DNA from: Gemmobacter denitrificans
Lineage (GTDB): Bacteria > Pseudomonadota > Alphaproteobacteria > Rhodobacterales > Rhodobacteraceae
Assembly: GCF_036964905.1 (NCBI RefSeq)
Contig: NZ_JBALHR010000003.1
Location: 124,001 to 188,000, forward strand
Length of the DNA stretch: 64,000 nt
Reading direction: 5' to 3'
The notes beneath the pieces were generated by a model. The model was not told the DNA's origin and made no database searches. It saw only the letters and a program-made list of their open reading frames with translations. Made by a program: the position numbers and the translations under genes. Numbering within the stretch: the stretch's first letter is position 1; the number at the start of each line of letters is the position of its first letter. Below, piece after piece: positions 44,005-52,035 of the stretch.

Positions 44005-44887
44005 GTATCGGCTCCGTCACCGTGACCGGGATACAGGGATCGTGCAGTGCGATCACAGCCGGGGCAAGGCAATGCAGGGGGAGGGGCAGGCTGGCCATGG
44101 CCTGTTCCAAGGCACCGCGCGGTGCAAGCATGTGATCGGTGGGGGTCCGACGGACAAGGCCGGTCACGACGCCCCCCACATGGTCGATCCGAAGGGCATA
44201 GGCCCCCCGCGCGGCGGGCACGGTGGCAAGGCCATCGGTTACCCGGGGTGCGGGCAGGCGGCCTGCTGCAGCGGCCTCCAGATCGGCCAACAGCCCGGCA
44301 AACCGCCAGAGCGGGCCACGGCCATGGCTGGCTTCGATCCGGCGCAGCAGCGGATGATCGGCTTGCCGACCGGCGGCAGAGTTTTCATGGGCGCCTTCGG
44401 CCAAGGGCGTTGGCGGTGCTGGCAAGGCGGCACAGATCGCAACACCCGGCGGAAAGGTAGCGGCAATATGGTGGAACAGTGCTGCCACAGGGCCAGCCAG
44501 ATCGTCCGGGCTGTGGGGCAGGCCCCCGTGCCCCAGCAGGGCCTGTGCGACCTGAACACCTGCACCCGGTTGCCCCCAACGTGCCACCTGACCCAGATCC
44601 GCAGGCAAGGCCGGGGCCGGTTGACCAAAGGCGCGGGGCAGCAGCACACACAGCCGCAGCAGATGGTCGCGCAGAATTTCTGCCTGCGGATTACCGGACA
44701 AGGGCAAGCCAAGAGACAGCCGGGCCGCCAGCCCCTGCGCGGCACTGCACAGGTTGAACAGTCGCGGCAGCAGGTCCGCCACCTCGGCCACCGGGCGACC
44801 TGCGACCAGCGCCGCAACCGGCAGCGCGGGCGCTGCGGTCAGGCGTGGCCCATCGTGCGCGAGTGACAGGGTGGCGGCTTGCATCAT
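43997..44887 (-). CDS. hupK: hydrogenase assembly protein HupK (HupL-like scaffold)
   Basis: A 296-residue protein distantly related to hydrogenase large subunits. It ends with HDPCIPVTVTEPIHA, a remnant of the large-subunit DPCxxC motif that has kept the first cysteine and lost the second. The N-terminal RICGxC motif is replaced by FNLCSAAQGLAARL with one cysteine. HupK is proposed to be an intermediate scaffold for the Fe(CN)2CO unit for hydrogenases made in the presence of oxygen. Two start codons (44887 and 44884) both overlap the hupJ stop. Confidence 0.88.
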   Translation of the reverse strand: MMQAATLSLAHDGPRLTAAPALPVAALVAGRPVAEVADLLPRLFNLCSAAQGLAARLSLGLPLSGNPQAEILRDHLLRLCVLLPRAFGQPAPALPADLGQVARWGQPGAGVQVAQALLGHGGLPHSPDDLAGPVAALFHHIAATFPPGVAICAALPAPPTPLAEGAHENSAAGRQADHPLLRRIEASHGRGPLWRFAGLLADLEAAAAGRLPAPRVTDGLATVPAARGAYALRIDHVGGVVTGLVRRTPTDHMLAPRGALEQAMASLPLPLHCLAPAVIALHDPCIPVTVTEPIHA

Positions 44888-45672
44888 GCGCCCCGGCCTT
44901 CCGCATCCGCAACACCCAGGCCACCTGTGATGATCTGGCGGCGCGATGGTGCGGGGTCGGCTTCGGCTTCGGGAGGGGTCAGTTCGGCCTCGCGCCGGGC
45001 ACGAATTTCGGCGGCACGATCGGTTTCGGCGCGGTTTTCGGGTTTGAACAACTCCACCATCACCGCACGGGCGACATCGACCGCCTGCAACTGGCTGGTG
45101 AAATCGCCCATGGGCGAGAACAGGGAGCAGGCCAGATAGGGCCCGACCATTTCGCGCCGGTTGTGCAGGAATTCATATTCGCCGGATGGAAAGGGGATCA
45201 CCTCTTTCTCGGTCGGGGCTTTCAGCGGATAATCGTCCGGGGGCAGGAAGATCAGGTTCATGAACCATGGCGCCACCAGCACGCCAAGGAACCCACGCTC
45301 ATGCGGGCGGAACTCCACCGCCTGCACATGCAGCGCGTGGTTCACCATCGGCACATCGCGCATCTTCGCGTTGAAGATTTCGGTGAAATCGGCCACCAGC
45401 GCCGCCGTCCGCGCCGCCATTTCGGTCTGTAGAGCAGCCGAGGGGGCAGCGGGGTCTTCGCGGACCAAGAACTGTGCCTTGGGCGCGGAACAGCCGGGGC
45501 AGCTCCAGTCCTCGGGCAGATCGAGAAAGGATGTGCCTGGCAGAACCTGCCTCGTATCATCGCCTTCCGCAGGGTCGTAGGGGGTCCAGCAGATCTTGCA
45601 TTCCATGATCGCGCGGGAGCTGATCTTGTCGGACGCCCCCAGAAAGCTGCCTTCGAAACCCGGGACGGTCAT
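44884..45672 (-). CDS. hupJ: HupJ: rubredoxin fused to HybE-type hydrogenase chaperone
   Basis: A 262-residue two-domain protein. The first part (about 22-75) is a rubredoxin with two cysteine pairs, CKICWTPYDP and DWSCPGCSAPKAQF. The second (about 90-230) is the HybE/HupJ chaperone, with VNHALHVQAVEFRPHERGFLGVLVAPWFMNLIFLP. In rhizobia these are two genes, hupI and hupJ; in Rhodobacter they are fused, as here. They probably protect or deliver parts to the small or large subunit under oxygen. The ATG at 45672 overlaps hupH by 4 bp. The last 30 residues are Glu/Ala-rich and not conserved. Confidence 0.88.
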   Translation of the reverse strand: MTVPGFEGSFLGASDKISSRAIMECKICWTPYDPAEGDDTRQVLPGTSFLDLPEDWSCPGCSAPKAQFLVREDPAAPSAALQTEMAARTAALVADFTEIFNAKMRDVPMVNHALHVQAVEFRPHERGFLGVLVAPWFMNLIFLPPDDYPLKAPTEKEVIPFPSGEYEFLHNRREMVGPYLACSLFSPMGDFTSQLQAVDVARAVMVELFKPENRAETDRAAEIRARREAELTPPEAEADPAPSRRQIITGGLGVADAEGRGA

Positions 45673-46502
45673 CGGATCGCCTCGATCACATCGCGGATGC
45701 GGATGGCGCTGTCGGCCAGGTCTTCGGGCGCAGCCAGGGCCACCTCGGGCATTTCGGTCACCTCGAACGTGTCCAGGATCAGCGTATCCATCGAATTGAA
45801 GAATTGCACCTTCCAGACCCGGGGCAGGGCGGTCGCCGTGATCCGGCAATTGCCATAGCCGCGCGACAGGATGGTCACCGCCCCTTCGCCAAGCGCCTCG
45901 GCCAGCCAGTCAAGGTCTTCGGGCGAATGGGGCAGCAGTGACAGGTTCACCACATGGGCCAGATCGCCGGGGCGCTGGCTGGCGGATTTGTCTTCCAGTT
46001 CGGTGATGATCGCGGGGGCATTGGCCAACCCTGCCCGCCAGGGGGTTTGCCGCCCCGTGGCCGGGCGATGCGGCAGATGGGCACGGCTAATGGCGATGGC
46101 GGGCACCGGCGCGACCTCGACCCGGTCGATCCCGGCCCCCAGCAGCATCCAGACCCCGGCAAAGACGCTTTCCTGTACCATGATCGCGGGGGTGCCGCGC
46201 AGCTTCATCGACACTTCGCCCTGACCCATGGCATCGGCCACGATCCGGCGGGCAGCGGCAGAAAGGGGTGAGAGATCGAAGTCGGCAGGGGCAGCCCCCT
46301 GCGCCACCATATCGGCAGCCGCGGCCAGTTCGGCCAGCAGTGCCAGCGCCTCGGCCAGTGCTGCCGGATCGTCTGCAGTAGGGATATGGGGTTCGTAGAT
46401 CCGCATCCCCGAGGGCATGGGCAGATATTGCAATTCGCCATCCGGGTCGGGCTGTGATCCGGGGCCAAAACCGCTGGGCGGCAGGGTGAAGGGGCTGACC
46501 AT
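45669..46502 (-). CDS. hupH: hydrogenase expression/formation protein HupH (HyaF family)
   Basis: A 277-residue member of the HupH/HyaF family, which is needed for [NiFe]-hydrogenase maturation, probably of the small subunit's Fe-S clusters. Conserved stretches are LPMPSGMRIYEPHIP near the N-terminus, MKLRGTPAIMVQESVFAGVWML in the middle and LGEGAVTILSRGYGNCRITATALPRVWKVQFFNSMDTLILDTFEV in the C-terminal HyaF domain. It follows hupG by 10 bp and overlaps hupJ by 4 bp. Confidence 0.9.
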   Translation of the reverse strand: MVSPFTLPPSGFGPGSQPDPDGELQYLPMPSGMRIYEPHIPTADDPAALAEALALLAELAAAADMVAQGAAPADFDLSPLSAAARRIVADAMGQGEVSMKLRGTPAIMVQESVFAGVWMLLGAGIDRVEVAPVPAIAISRAHLPHRPATGRQTPWRAGLANAPAIITELEDKSASQRPGDLAHVVNLSLLPHSPEDLDWLAEALGEGAVTILSRGYGNCRITATALPRVWKVQFFNSMDTLILDTFEVTEMPEVALAAPEDLADSAIRIRDVIEAIR

Positions 46503-46512
46503 GGCGGACCTT

Positions 46513-46929
46513 TCAGGCAGCTTGCAGTGACAGGATATGGGTGATGCGCGTCAGGTAATCCGGCCAGTCGCGGACCTTTTCGATCGCTCCCAGAAAATCG
46601 GGGCCGCGAAAGAACAGAAGGCCTGGCGTCTTCAGCGCCCGATGGGTTTCCCGCAGATCCGCCTCGATCGCGTCGTCAATCACGGCGCAATCAAAGGCGT
46701 TCTGAAAGGCAAGCCGCAGTTCCGGCAGGATCACCGCCGCATCGGCCGTTTCAAGATTGCGGCGCGGATCGCCGGGGATGAACAGGCAATGCGCCCCGGG
46801 GCGGGACAGGAATTCAGCCAGATCATGCGCCGAGGCGAGCCGGGGCCAGCCAAGTTCGGTTTCCAGCCGGGCGATCAGCGGATGGATTGTGGTGGCGGGG
46901 GGCAGGTCATGGGGGGCATGGTCATGCAT
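46513..46929 (-). CDS. hupG: hydrogenase accessory protein HupG (HyaE family, thioredoxin-like)
   Basis: A 138-residue protein of the HupG/HyaE family, which has a thioredoxin fold without the CxxC pair. The core is HCLFIPGDPRRNLETADAAVILPELRLAF and a C-terminal TPGLLFFRGPDFLGAIEKVRDWPDYL. HyaE is a chaperone for Tat-exported hydrogenase small subunits, so its client here is HupS. It starts 5 bp after hupF stops and is followed by hupH. Confidence 0.9.
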   Translation of the reverse strand: MHDHAPHDLPPATTIHPLIARLETELGWPRLASAHDLAEFLSRPGAHCLFIPGDPRRNLETADAAVILPELRLAFQNAFDCAVIDDAIEADLRETHRALKTPGLLFFRGPDFLGAIEKVRDWPDYLTRITHILSLQAA

Positions 46930-46934
46930 TTCGG

Positions 46935-47255
46935 TCAGCCTGTGCTGCGGCCCGCGTCTTGCGCGGCCTGAAGATGGGGCGGAAGGGTGGGATTGCGGTT
47001 TTCAAGATCGGCAAAGGCATTGCCCAAAGTGCCGCCCTGCATCAGCGCGGCCAGCCCCTGCAGTGCCGCACGGATCTTGTGCGCCTCCTCTTCGGGCAGG
47101 ATGGCACGGGCTGTCCCCAGAAACACCAGAACCCAATCACCGCTGCGGGCATCGGGGATCAAGGACAGATCAACCAGTTCCGCCCGATCGCCATCCAGCG
47201 CGGTGGCGGCAATCCCGTCGATCTGGGCAATCTGCATGGGCACGCCTACGCACAT
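46935..47255 (-). CDS. hupF: hydrogenase maturation chaperone HupF (HypC paralogue)
   Basis: A 106-residue HypC/HupF-family protein with the N-terminal cysteine in MCVGVPMQI. The core matches HypC (LVDLSLIPDARSGDWVLVFLGTARAIL), and a C-terminal extension of about 20 residues (NRNPTLPPHLQ) distinguishes HupF from HypC. HupF acts late in HupL maturation and protects it in oxygen. I start it at the ATG at 47255. It lies 40 bp after hupD and 5 bp before hupG. Confidence 0.92.
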   Translation of the reverse strand: MCVGVPMQIAQIDGIAATALDGDRAELVDLSLIPDARSGDWVLVFLGTARAILPEEEAHKIRAALQGLAALMQGGTLGNAFADLENRNPTLPPHLQAAQDAGRSTG

Positions 47256-47295
47256 GGCGATGCCCCGATCCAAATGACCACTGGATGCGGTGCGA

Positions 47296-47907
47296 TCATT
47301 CCGCAGCCCCGGGGAAGAAGCGCACATCGCCCAGACGACAGGCCTCATCCTCTGACGGGCGGCCGGATTCATAGGCATCGCGGCGGATGGATGGATCTGC
47401 CAGATCATCGCTTTGGGTGCGCCCGTCCTGCAGCATGACCCCCCAATCGGCCAGCACGCCACGCGCAATGGCCAGCGCCTGCGGAATGCGTTCGGCCACT
47501 TCGGGGCGCAGTCCGCCGCCGTAATCGTCAAGCTCAACCGGTTGGCAGCCGATCAGCACCATTCGGGCTGGGCGATAGCCCATCAATGTGGCGGTGGCGA
47601 TCACGTCCTGAAATCCGGTCTGGTGCAGGCTCATTTTCTTGGCACCCATGAAGGCGGGCACTTCGTCATCGCGCACCACCTTCATTGTGCCGGGCGGCAG
47701 GCCGTAATCGATGGCGTCAAACACGATGAGCGCATCGCAGTCTTCCAGAAAGGGCAGCAGATAAAGCCCCTGTGTGCCCCCGTCGAGCAGGCGGACATTG
47801 GGTGGCACAGCATGCGTTTCGGCCATTGCCTCCACACAGCGGACGCCAAAACCTTCATCGGCCCAAAGCACATTGCCGATACCCAGAATCAGGATGCTTT
47901 GCGACAC
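47296..47907 (-). CDS. hupD: hydrogenase maturation endopeptidase HupD
   Basis: A 203-residue HyaD/HybD-type nickel-dependent protease that removes the C-terminal extension of HupL once nickel is in place. Metal ligands are in GIGNVLWADEGFGVR (the Glu) and VFDAIDYG (the Asp), with the His in MSLHQTGFQDV. The GTG at 47907 with a GGGAGGGAG site is the best start; the ATG-bearing frame up to 48018 adds unrelated sequence. It heads the leftward maturation operon, head to head with hupT. The last 30 residues are Arg/Asp-rich and not typical of the family. Confidence 0.92.
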   Translation of the reverse strand: MSQSILILGIGNVLWADEGFGVRCVEAMAETHAVPPNVRLLDGGTQGLYLLPFLEDCDALIVFDAIDYGLPPGTMKVVRDDEVPAFMGAKKMSLHQTGFQDVIATATLMGYRPARMVLIGCQPVELDDYGGGLRPEVAERIPQALAIARGVLADWGVMLQDGRTQSDDLADPSIRRDAYESGRPSEDEACRLGDVRFFPGAAE

Positions 47908-48199
47908 TGGCTCCCTCCCCTTGGCTGGTCGAACGGTTTTCATCTTTGTCTTGTGGTGAAAGCATGGTTTGCGGTGGCGCTGGATAGCGAATTGCCAATC
48001 TGCCGGTTTTTCCCGCAACGAATTGGAACAACGGTAGAAATTGCCGGCGAACCCGTGCTGAGGCGCCGCAGCTTCTGCAAATCACGCTATCGATATTCTG
48101 CCATGAGTGGAAGAATACTTTCCAATATGGCCTGTCGCGGCCCGTTCTGGCCCGCAATTTCCGCTTTGCGTCGGGGCTGACGCGGCCTAGCATCGGTTC
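47908..48199. promoter_or_regulatory. divergent control region between hupD and hupT
   Basis: This 292-bp stretch serves two divergent operons (hupD to hypE, and hupT to hupC). It is AT-richer than its surroundings. CGAATTG occurs twice, at 47988-47994 and 48019-48025, 31 bp apart, and AATTGCC recurs at 47990-47996 and 48039-48045. These could be binding sites for a shared regulator. I found no perfect TTG-N5-CAA (the reported HupR site) and no FNR-like TTGAT-N4-ATCAA box. Confidence 0.45.
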
Positions 48200-49534
48200 A
48201 TGAACCTGCAATCTGACGATCCCCTTGGCGCCCCGCGCCCCCCGCATTTTTCCGATGACGCCTGGGTGGAGGTGCTGTCGGCAATGGATCGCACCTATGC
48301 CGATCTGGTGGATTATCAGGAACGGCTGGAACGGCAGAATGCCGAACTGGAGGAGATGCGCACCTTCCTGACGGCGATCCTGTCTTCGGTATCGGATGTG
48401 CTGATCGTCGTGGATCGGGGCGGGCGTATCGCACAGGTCAGCCGGTCGGTACTGACACTGACCGGGCGCGACGAGGCCAGCCTGCAGGGCAGTCCGCTGG
48501 AAGGCATGTTTGCCCCGGCCCATCGGGAATTGCTGGCCGCAGCCCTGCAGGGCCTGCGCGACCGGCGGCGGGCGATCACCCTGGAATGCGATCTGCTGAC
48601 ACCGGGCGGGGGCGAACCGCTGGACCTGTCGCTTTCACCCCGGTTGGATGACCGGGGCCGCGTGGATGGGTTCGTGCTGACAGGCCGGCCCTTGGGGGCG
48701 CTGCGCAAGGCCTATGCCGAATTGTCGGAAAGCCATGACGCGCTGAAAACCGCACAAGCTTTTCTGGTGCGCAATGAAAAGTTGGCATCGCTCGGGCGGC
48801 TTCTGGCAGGGGTGGCGCATGAGTTGAACAACCCGATCAGTTTTGTCTATGCCAATGCCCATGCGCTTGAACGCTATGCAGGCAAGTTCGAAACCTATTT
48901 CGCCCGGGTGCAGGATGGCGCCAGCCGCGAGGAATTGATCGCCCTGCGCCGTGATCTGCGGCTGGACCGTGAGGTGGCCAATCTGCGCGAGGCGATCAAC
49001 GGGGCCCGTGACGGGGCCGAACGGGTGCGCGACATTGTGGAGGATCTGCGGCGGCTGTCGTCTGACGGATCAGGCGAAAAGGTGGTGTTCGATCTGGGCG
49101 AAACGGCGCGGGTAGCGGCAAGCTGGGTGATGCGGGGTATGAAACAGCCGGTGGTACTGGATGTCTCGGGGCTCTGTTCTGCGCCGGTGCTGGGGCGGGC
49201 AGGGCATGTGCAACAGGTGGTGATGAACCTGATCCAGAATTCGGTTGATGCGCTGGAAGGGCGGCAGGATGCCGTGATCCGACTGGCTGTCGGGGTGGAC
49301 GGAGGCCGCGCGGTGCTGACCGTAGCCGATAACGGTCCCGGCATCCCCGAAGCGATGCGGGGCGCGATCTTCGATCCGTTCTTCACCACCAAGCCGGTCG
49401 GGCGTGGCACAGGGCTGGGCCTGTCGATCAGCCACAAGATTGCCGAAGAACATGGCGGGCGGCTGTCGCTCTGTGATGTGGCGCAGGGGGCCTGTTTTCG
49501 GCTGGACCTGCCACTGGCCGGGGGCGGCGCATGA
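48200..49534 (+). CDS. hupT: hydrogenase sensor histidine kinase HupT
   Basis: A 444-residue cytoplasmic histidine kinase. An N-terminal coiled segment and a PAS domain (about 55-165, with VLIVVDRGGRIAQVSRSVLTLTG) precede the HisKA box, with H207 in GVAHELNNPISF. The ATPase domain carries NLIQNSVDAL, DNGPGIP and GRGTGLGLSI. No membrane segment is visible, as for HupT of R. capsulatus. In the known pathway HupT phosphorylates HupR, which is active unphosphorylated, and HupUV inhibits HupT in the presence of H2. It overlaps hupU by 4 bp. Confidence 0.92.
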   Translation: MNLQSDDPLGAPRPPHFSDDAWVEVLSAMDRTYADLVDYQERLERQNAELEEMRTFLTAILSSVSDVLIVVDRGGRIAQVSRSVLTLTGRDEASLQGSPLEGMFAPAHRELLAAALQGLRDRRRAITLECDLLTPGGGEPLDLSLSPRLDDRGRVDGFVLTGRPLGALRKAYAELSESHDALKTAQAFLVRNEKLASLGRLLAGVAHELNNPISFVYANAHALERYAGKFETYFARVQDGASREELIALRRDLRLDREVANLREAINGARDGAERVRDIVEDLRRLSSDGSGEKVVFDLGETARVAASWVMRGMKQPVVLDVSGLCSAPVLGRAGHVQQVVMNLIQNSVDALEGRQDAVIRLAVGVDGGRAVLTVADNGPGIPEAMRGAIFDPFFTTKPVGRGTGLGLSISHKIAEEHGGRLSLCDVAQGACFRLDLPLAGGGA

Positions 49535-50520
49535 TCAGAACGCTGCTTTGGTTGCAGGCCTCAGGCTGTGGTGGCTGCACCATGTCGCTGCTGTGCGCAG
49601 AAAGCCCGGGTGTGCTGGAGATGCTGGAAGATGCGGGCATCCGCATGTTGTGGCACCCGGCATTGTCGGTTCAGACCGGGACCGAGGTGCGGGCACTGCT
49701 GGATGATCTGCTGGAGGGGCGGCAGAAGCTCGATATCCTGTGCGTCGAAGGGGCGATTGCCCGCGGGCCTGCGGGCACAGGCCGGTTCCAGATGCTGACC
49801 GGCACCGGGCAAAGCCTTATGGAATGGGTGCTGCGTCTGGCCCCCCTGGCCGAGCATGTGGTGGCGGTCGGGTCCTGCGCGGCCTTCGGCGGGGTGACGG
49901 CGGCTGGGGGCAATCCGTCTGATGCGGTGGGGTTGCAGTATGATGGTGGCCATGCCGGGGGCCTGTTCGCCCCTGATTGGCGCAGCCGGTCAGGTGGGCC
50001 GGTCATCAATGTGGCAGGATGCCCGACGCATCCGGGTTGGGTGACCGAAACGCTCATGCTGCTGGCGGCGGGCGAAGACCTGGCGCTGGACGGTTTTTCC
50101 CGCCCGCGCTTTTATGCCGATCATCTGGTGCATCATGGCTGCCCCAAGAACGAGTTCTACGAATACAAGGCCAGCGCGCGGGAATTGTCGGAAATCGGCT
50201 GCATGATGGAAAATCTGGGCTGCATCGGCACCCAGGCGGTGGGCGATTGCAATATCCGGCCCTGGAATGGCGAAGGGTCCTGCACGCGCGGCGGCTATCC
50301 CTGCATCAACTGCACCGCGCCGCAATTCGAAGACCCGGCCCATGCCTTTGTCGAAACGCCCAAGATCGCGGGCATCCCGGTGGGTCTGCCCACCGATATG
50401 CCAAAGGCATGGTTCATGGCGCTGGCTTCACTGTCCAAGGCGGCGACGCCGGACCGGATCGACCGCAATGCCAAATCCGATCGGGTGGTGGTGCCCCCCA
50501 CGTTACGGCGGCCGAAATGA
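49531..50520 (+). CDS. hupU: H2-sensing regulatory hydrogenase small subunit HupU
   Basis: A 329-residue small subunit of the regulatory (group 2b) [NiFe]-hydrogenase. It begins directly with LLWLQASGCGGCTMSLLCAE, which carries the proximal-cluster cysteines, and has no Tat signal, so it stays in the cytoplasm. More cluster cysteines follow in VGSCAAFGG, VAGCPTHPGWV and the C-terminal SCTRGGYPCINCTAP. With HupV it senses H2 and controls the HupT kinase. It overlaps hupT and hupV by 4 bp each. Confidence 0.93.
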   Translation: MIRTLLWLQASGCGGCTMSLLCAESPGVLEMLEDAGIRMLWHPALSVQTGTEVRALLDDLLEGRQKLDILCVEGAIARGPAGTGRFQMLTGTGQSLMEWVLRLAPLAEHVVAVGSCAAFGGVTAAGGNPSDAVGLQYDGGHAGGLFAPDWRSRSGGPVINVAGCPTHPGWVTETLMLLAAGEDLALDGFSRPRFYADHLVHHGCPKNEFYEYKASARELSEIGCMMENLGCIGTQAVGDCNIRPWNGEGSCTRGGYPCINCTAPQFEDPAHAFVETPKIAGIPVGLPTDMPKAWFMALASLSKAATPDRIDRNAKSDRVVVPPTLRRPK

Positions 50521-51950
50521 CGTCAGAGACAGGCGCAAGGCTGGTCTTGGGCCCGTTCAACCGGGTTGAGGGCGATCTGGAGGTCACGCTGGAGATCGCG
50601 GATGGCCGCGTGGCGGCAGCGCGGGTGAATGCCCCCCTGTATCGCGGGTTCGAGCGCATGTTGCTGGGGCGCGATCCGCGCGATGCGCTGGTCATTACCC
50701 CGCGGATCTGTGGCATCTGTTCGATCAGCCAGTCGGCGGCTGCGGCACGTGCCCTGGGCGCCGCCATGGGCATCGTGCCCACACCGGCGGGTGCAGCCAT
50801 GGCGGCGTTGATCCACGCGGCGGAAAATGTGGCAGATCACCTGACCCATTTCCATCTGTTCTTCATGCCCGATTTCGCGCGCCCCGATTATGCCGGGCGC
50901 GCCTGGCACAGCCGGGCAATGGCCCGTTTCACGGCTATGGAGGGCGGGGCGCAGCGCAGCGCCATCGCGGCGCGGGCCGAACTGCTGCATGTGATGGGGC
51001 TTCTGGCGGGCAAATGGCCCCATACGCTGGCGATCCAGCCCGGCGGCGTGACGCGCGCGCCGGGCCTGCGCGAAAAGGCCCGTCTTGGCGCGACCTTGCG
51101 CGCCTTTCGTCGGTATCTGGAAAGCGTGCTGTTTGGCGGCCCGCTGGAAGATTTCGTCGCGCTGGGCAGTGTAACTGCCCTGATGGGCTGGACGCGCGGC
51201 GATGTCGGGCTGTTCCTGGAGATTGCTGCCGATCTTGATCTGGCGGCGCTGGGCCGGGGATCGGGGCGCTATCTGTCGTTCGGGGCCTATCAACAGGAGG
51301 AAGGCCCGGTCTTCGCCGCCGGGCGTTGGGACGGTGGATTACTGGACCTTGACCCGGCCGCGATCGCCGAAGACCCGTCACATGCCTGGATGCTGGGCGG
51401 GGTGGCGCATCCCTGGCAGGGCGAAACCGAGCCTGACGAAACCATGGCAGCTCCGGCCTATAGCTGGTGCAAGGCACCTAGGCTGGCCGGTTTGGGCCAG
51501 GAGGTCGGCGCGCTGGCCCGTCAGGTGGTGGATGGGCACCAGCTGGCCCGCGCATTGGCACAGGGCGGCGGCGGTGTTCTGGCCCGGGTTGCCGGGCGGT
51601 TACTGGAACTGGCGCGGACACAGATGGCGATGGAAAAGCTGGTGGTAGGGATCGATCCCGGCGCGGCCTATATGGCGCGGGGCACGCTGCCCGGCGCGGG
51701 GCAGGGCGCGGGGCTGGTGGAAGCGGCGCGCGGCGCGCTTGGGCATTGGATGCGGATCGAAGACGGGCGGATCGCAAGCTATCAGATCATCGCGCCGACG
51801 ACCTGGAATTTCAGCCCGCGTGACGCGGCCGGTGTGCCTGGCCCGCTGGAGGCGGCGCTGGAAGGTGTGACCGTGGAAGGCCCGGGGGCAATCGCCGTGC
51901 AGCATGTGGTGCGGAGTTTTGATCCATGTATGGTCTGCACTGTTCATTGA
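50517..51950 (+). CDS. hupV: H2-sensing regulatory hydrogenase large subunit HupV
   Basis: The 477-residue large subunit carries the NiFe-binding cysteines C65 and C68 in RICGIC and the C-terminal pair C471/C474 in DPCMVCTVH. The protein ends exactly at that histidine: there is no cleavable extension, as in HoxC/HupV sensors, so HupD is not needed for it. The ATG at 50517 overlaps the hupU stop; the frame upstream is not coding. A hairpin and a repeat element separate it from hypF. Confidence 0.93.
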   Translation: MTSETGARLVLGPFNRVEGDLEVTLEIADGRVAAARVNAPLYRGFERMLLGRDPRDALVITPRICGICSISQSAAAARALGAAMGIVPTPAGAAMAALIHAAENVADHLTHFHLFFMPDFARPDYAGRAWHSRAMARFTAMEGGAQRSAIAARAELLHVMGLLAGKWPHTLAIQPGGVTRAPGLREKARLGATLRAFRRYLESVLFGGPLEDFVALGSVTALMGWTRGDVGLFLEIAADLDLAALGRGSGRYLSFGAYQQEEGPVFAAGRWDGGLLDLDPAAIAEDPSHAWMLGGVAHPWQGETEPDETMAAPAYSWCKAPRLAGLGQEVGALARQVVDGHQLARALAQGGGGVLARVAGRLLELARTQMAMEKLVVGIDPGAAYMARGTLPGAGQGAGLVEAARGALGHWMRIEDGRIASYQIIAPTTWNFSPRDAAGVPGPLEAALEGVTVEGPGAIAVQHVVRSFDPCMVCTVH

Positions 51951-51968
51951 CAGCGCCCATGGCAGCCG

Positions 51969-52028
51969 CCGGGAGGGCTGCCTGCCCTCCCGGACCCTCC
52001 CGGGGATATTTGGGCCAAGATAAAGGGG
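51969..52028 (+). repeat. intergenic repeat element, copy before hypF
   Basis: A perfect 10-bp hairpin (CCGGGAGGGC at 51969-51978 and GCCCTCCCGG at 51984-51993) is followed by a 30-nt tail (51999-52028) that begins CCCGGGGATATT and ends ATAAAGGGG. The tail matches the copy before hypE and provides the hypF ribosome binding site. The hairpin may also shield the hupV mRNA end. Confidence 0.7.
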
Positions 52029-52035
52029 CAGGCCG

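Noticed and set aside
49977..50516. 180-residue N-terminal extension of HupV
   Set aside because: It overlaps hupU in another frame. The ATGA overlap start at 50517 gives a normal-length HupV.
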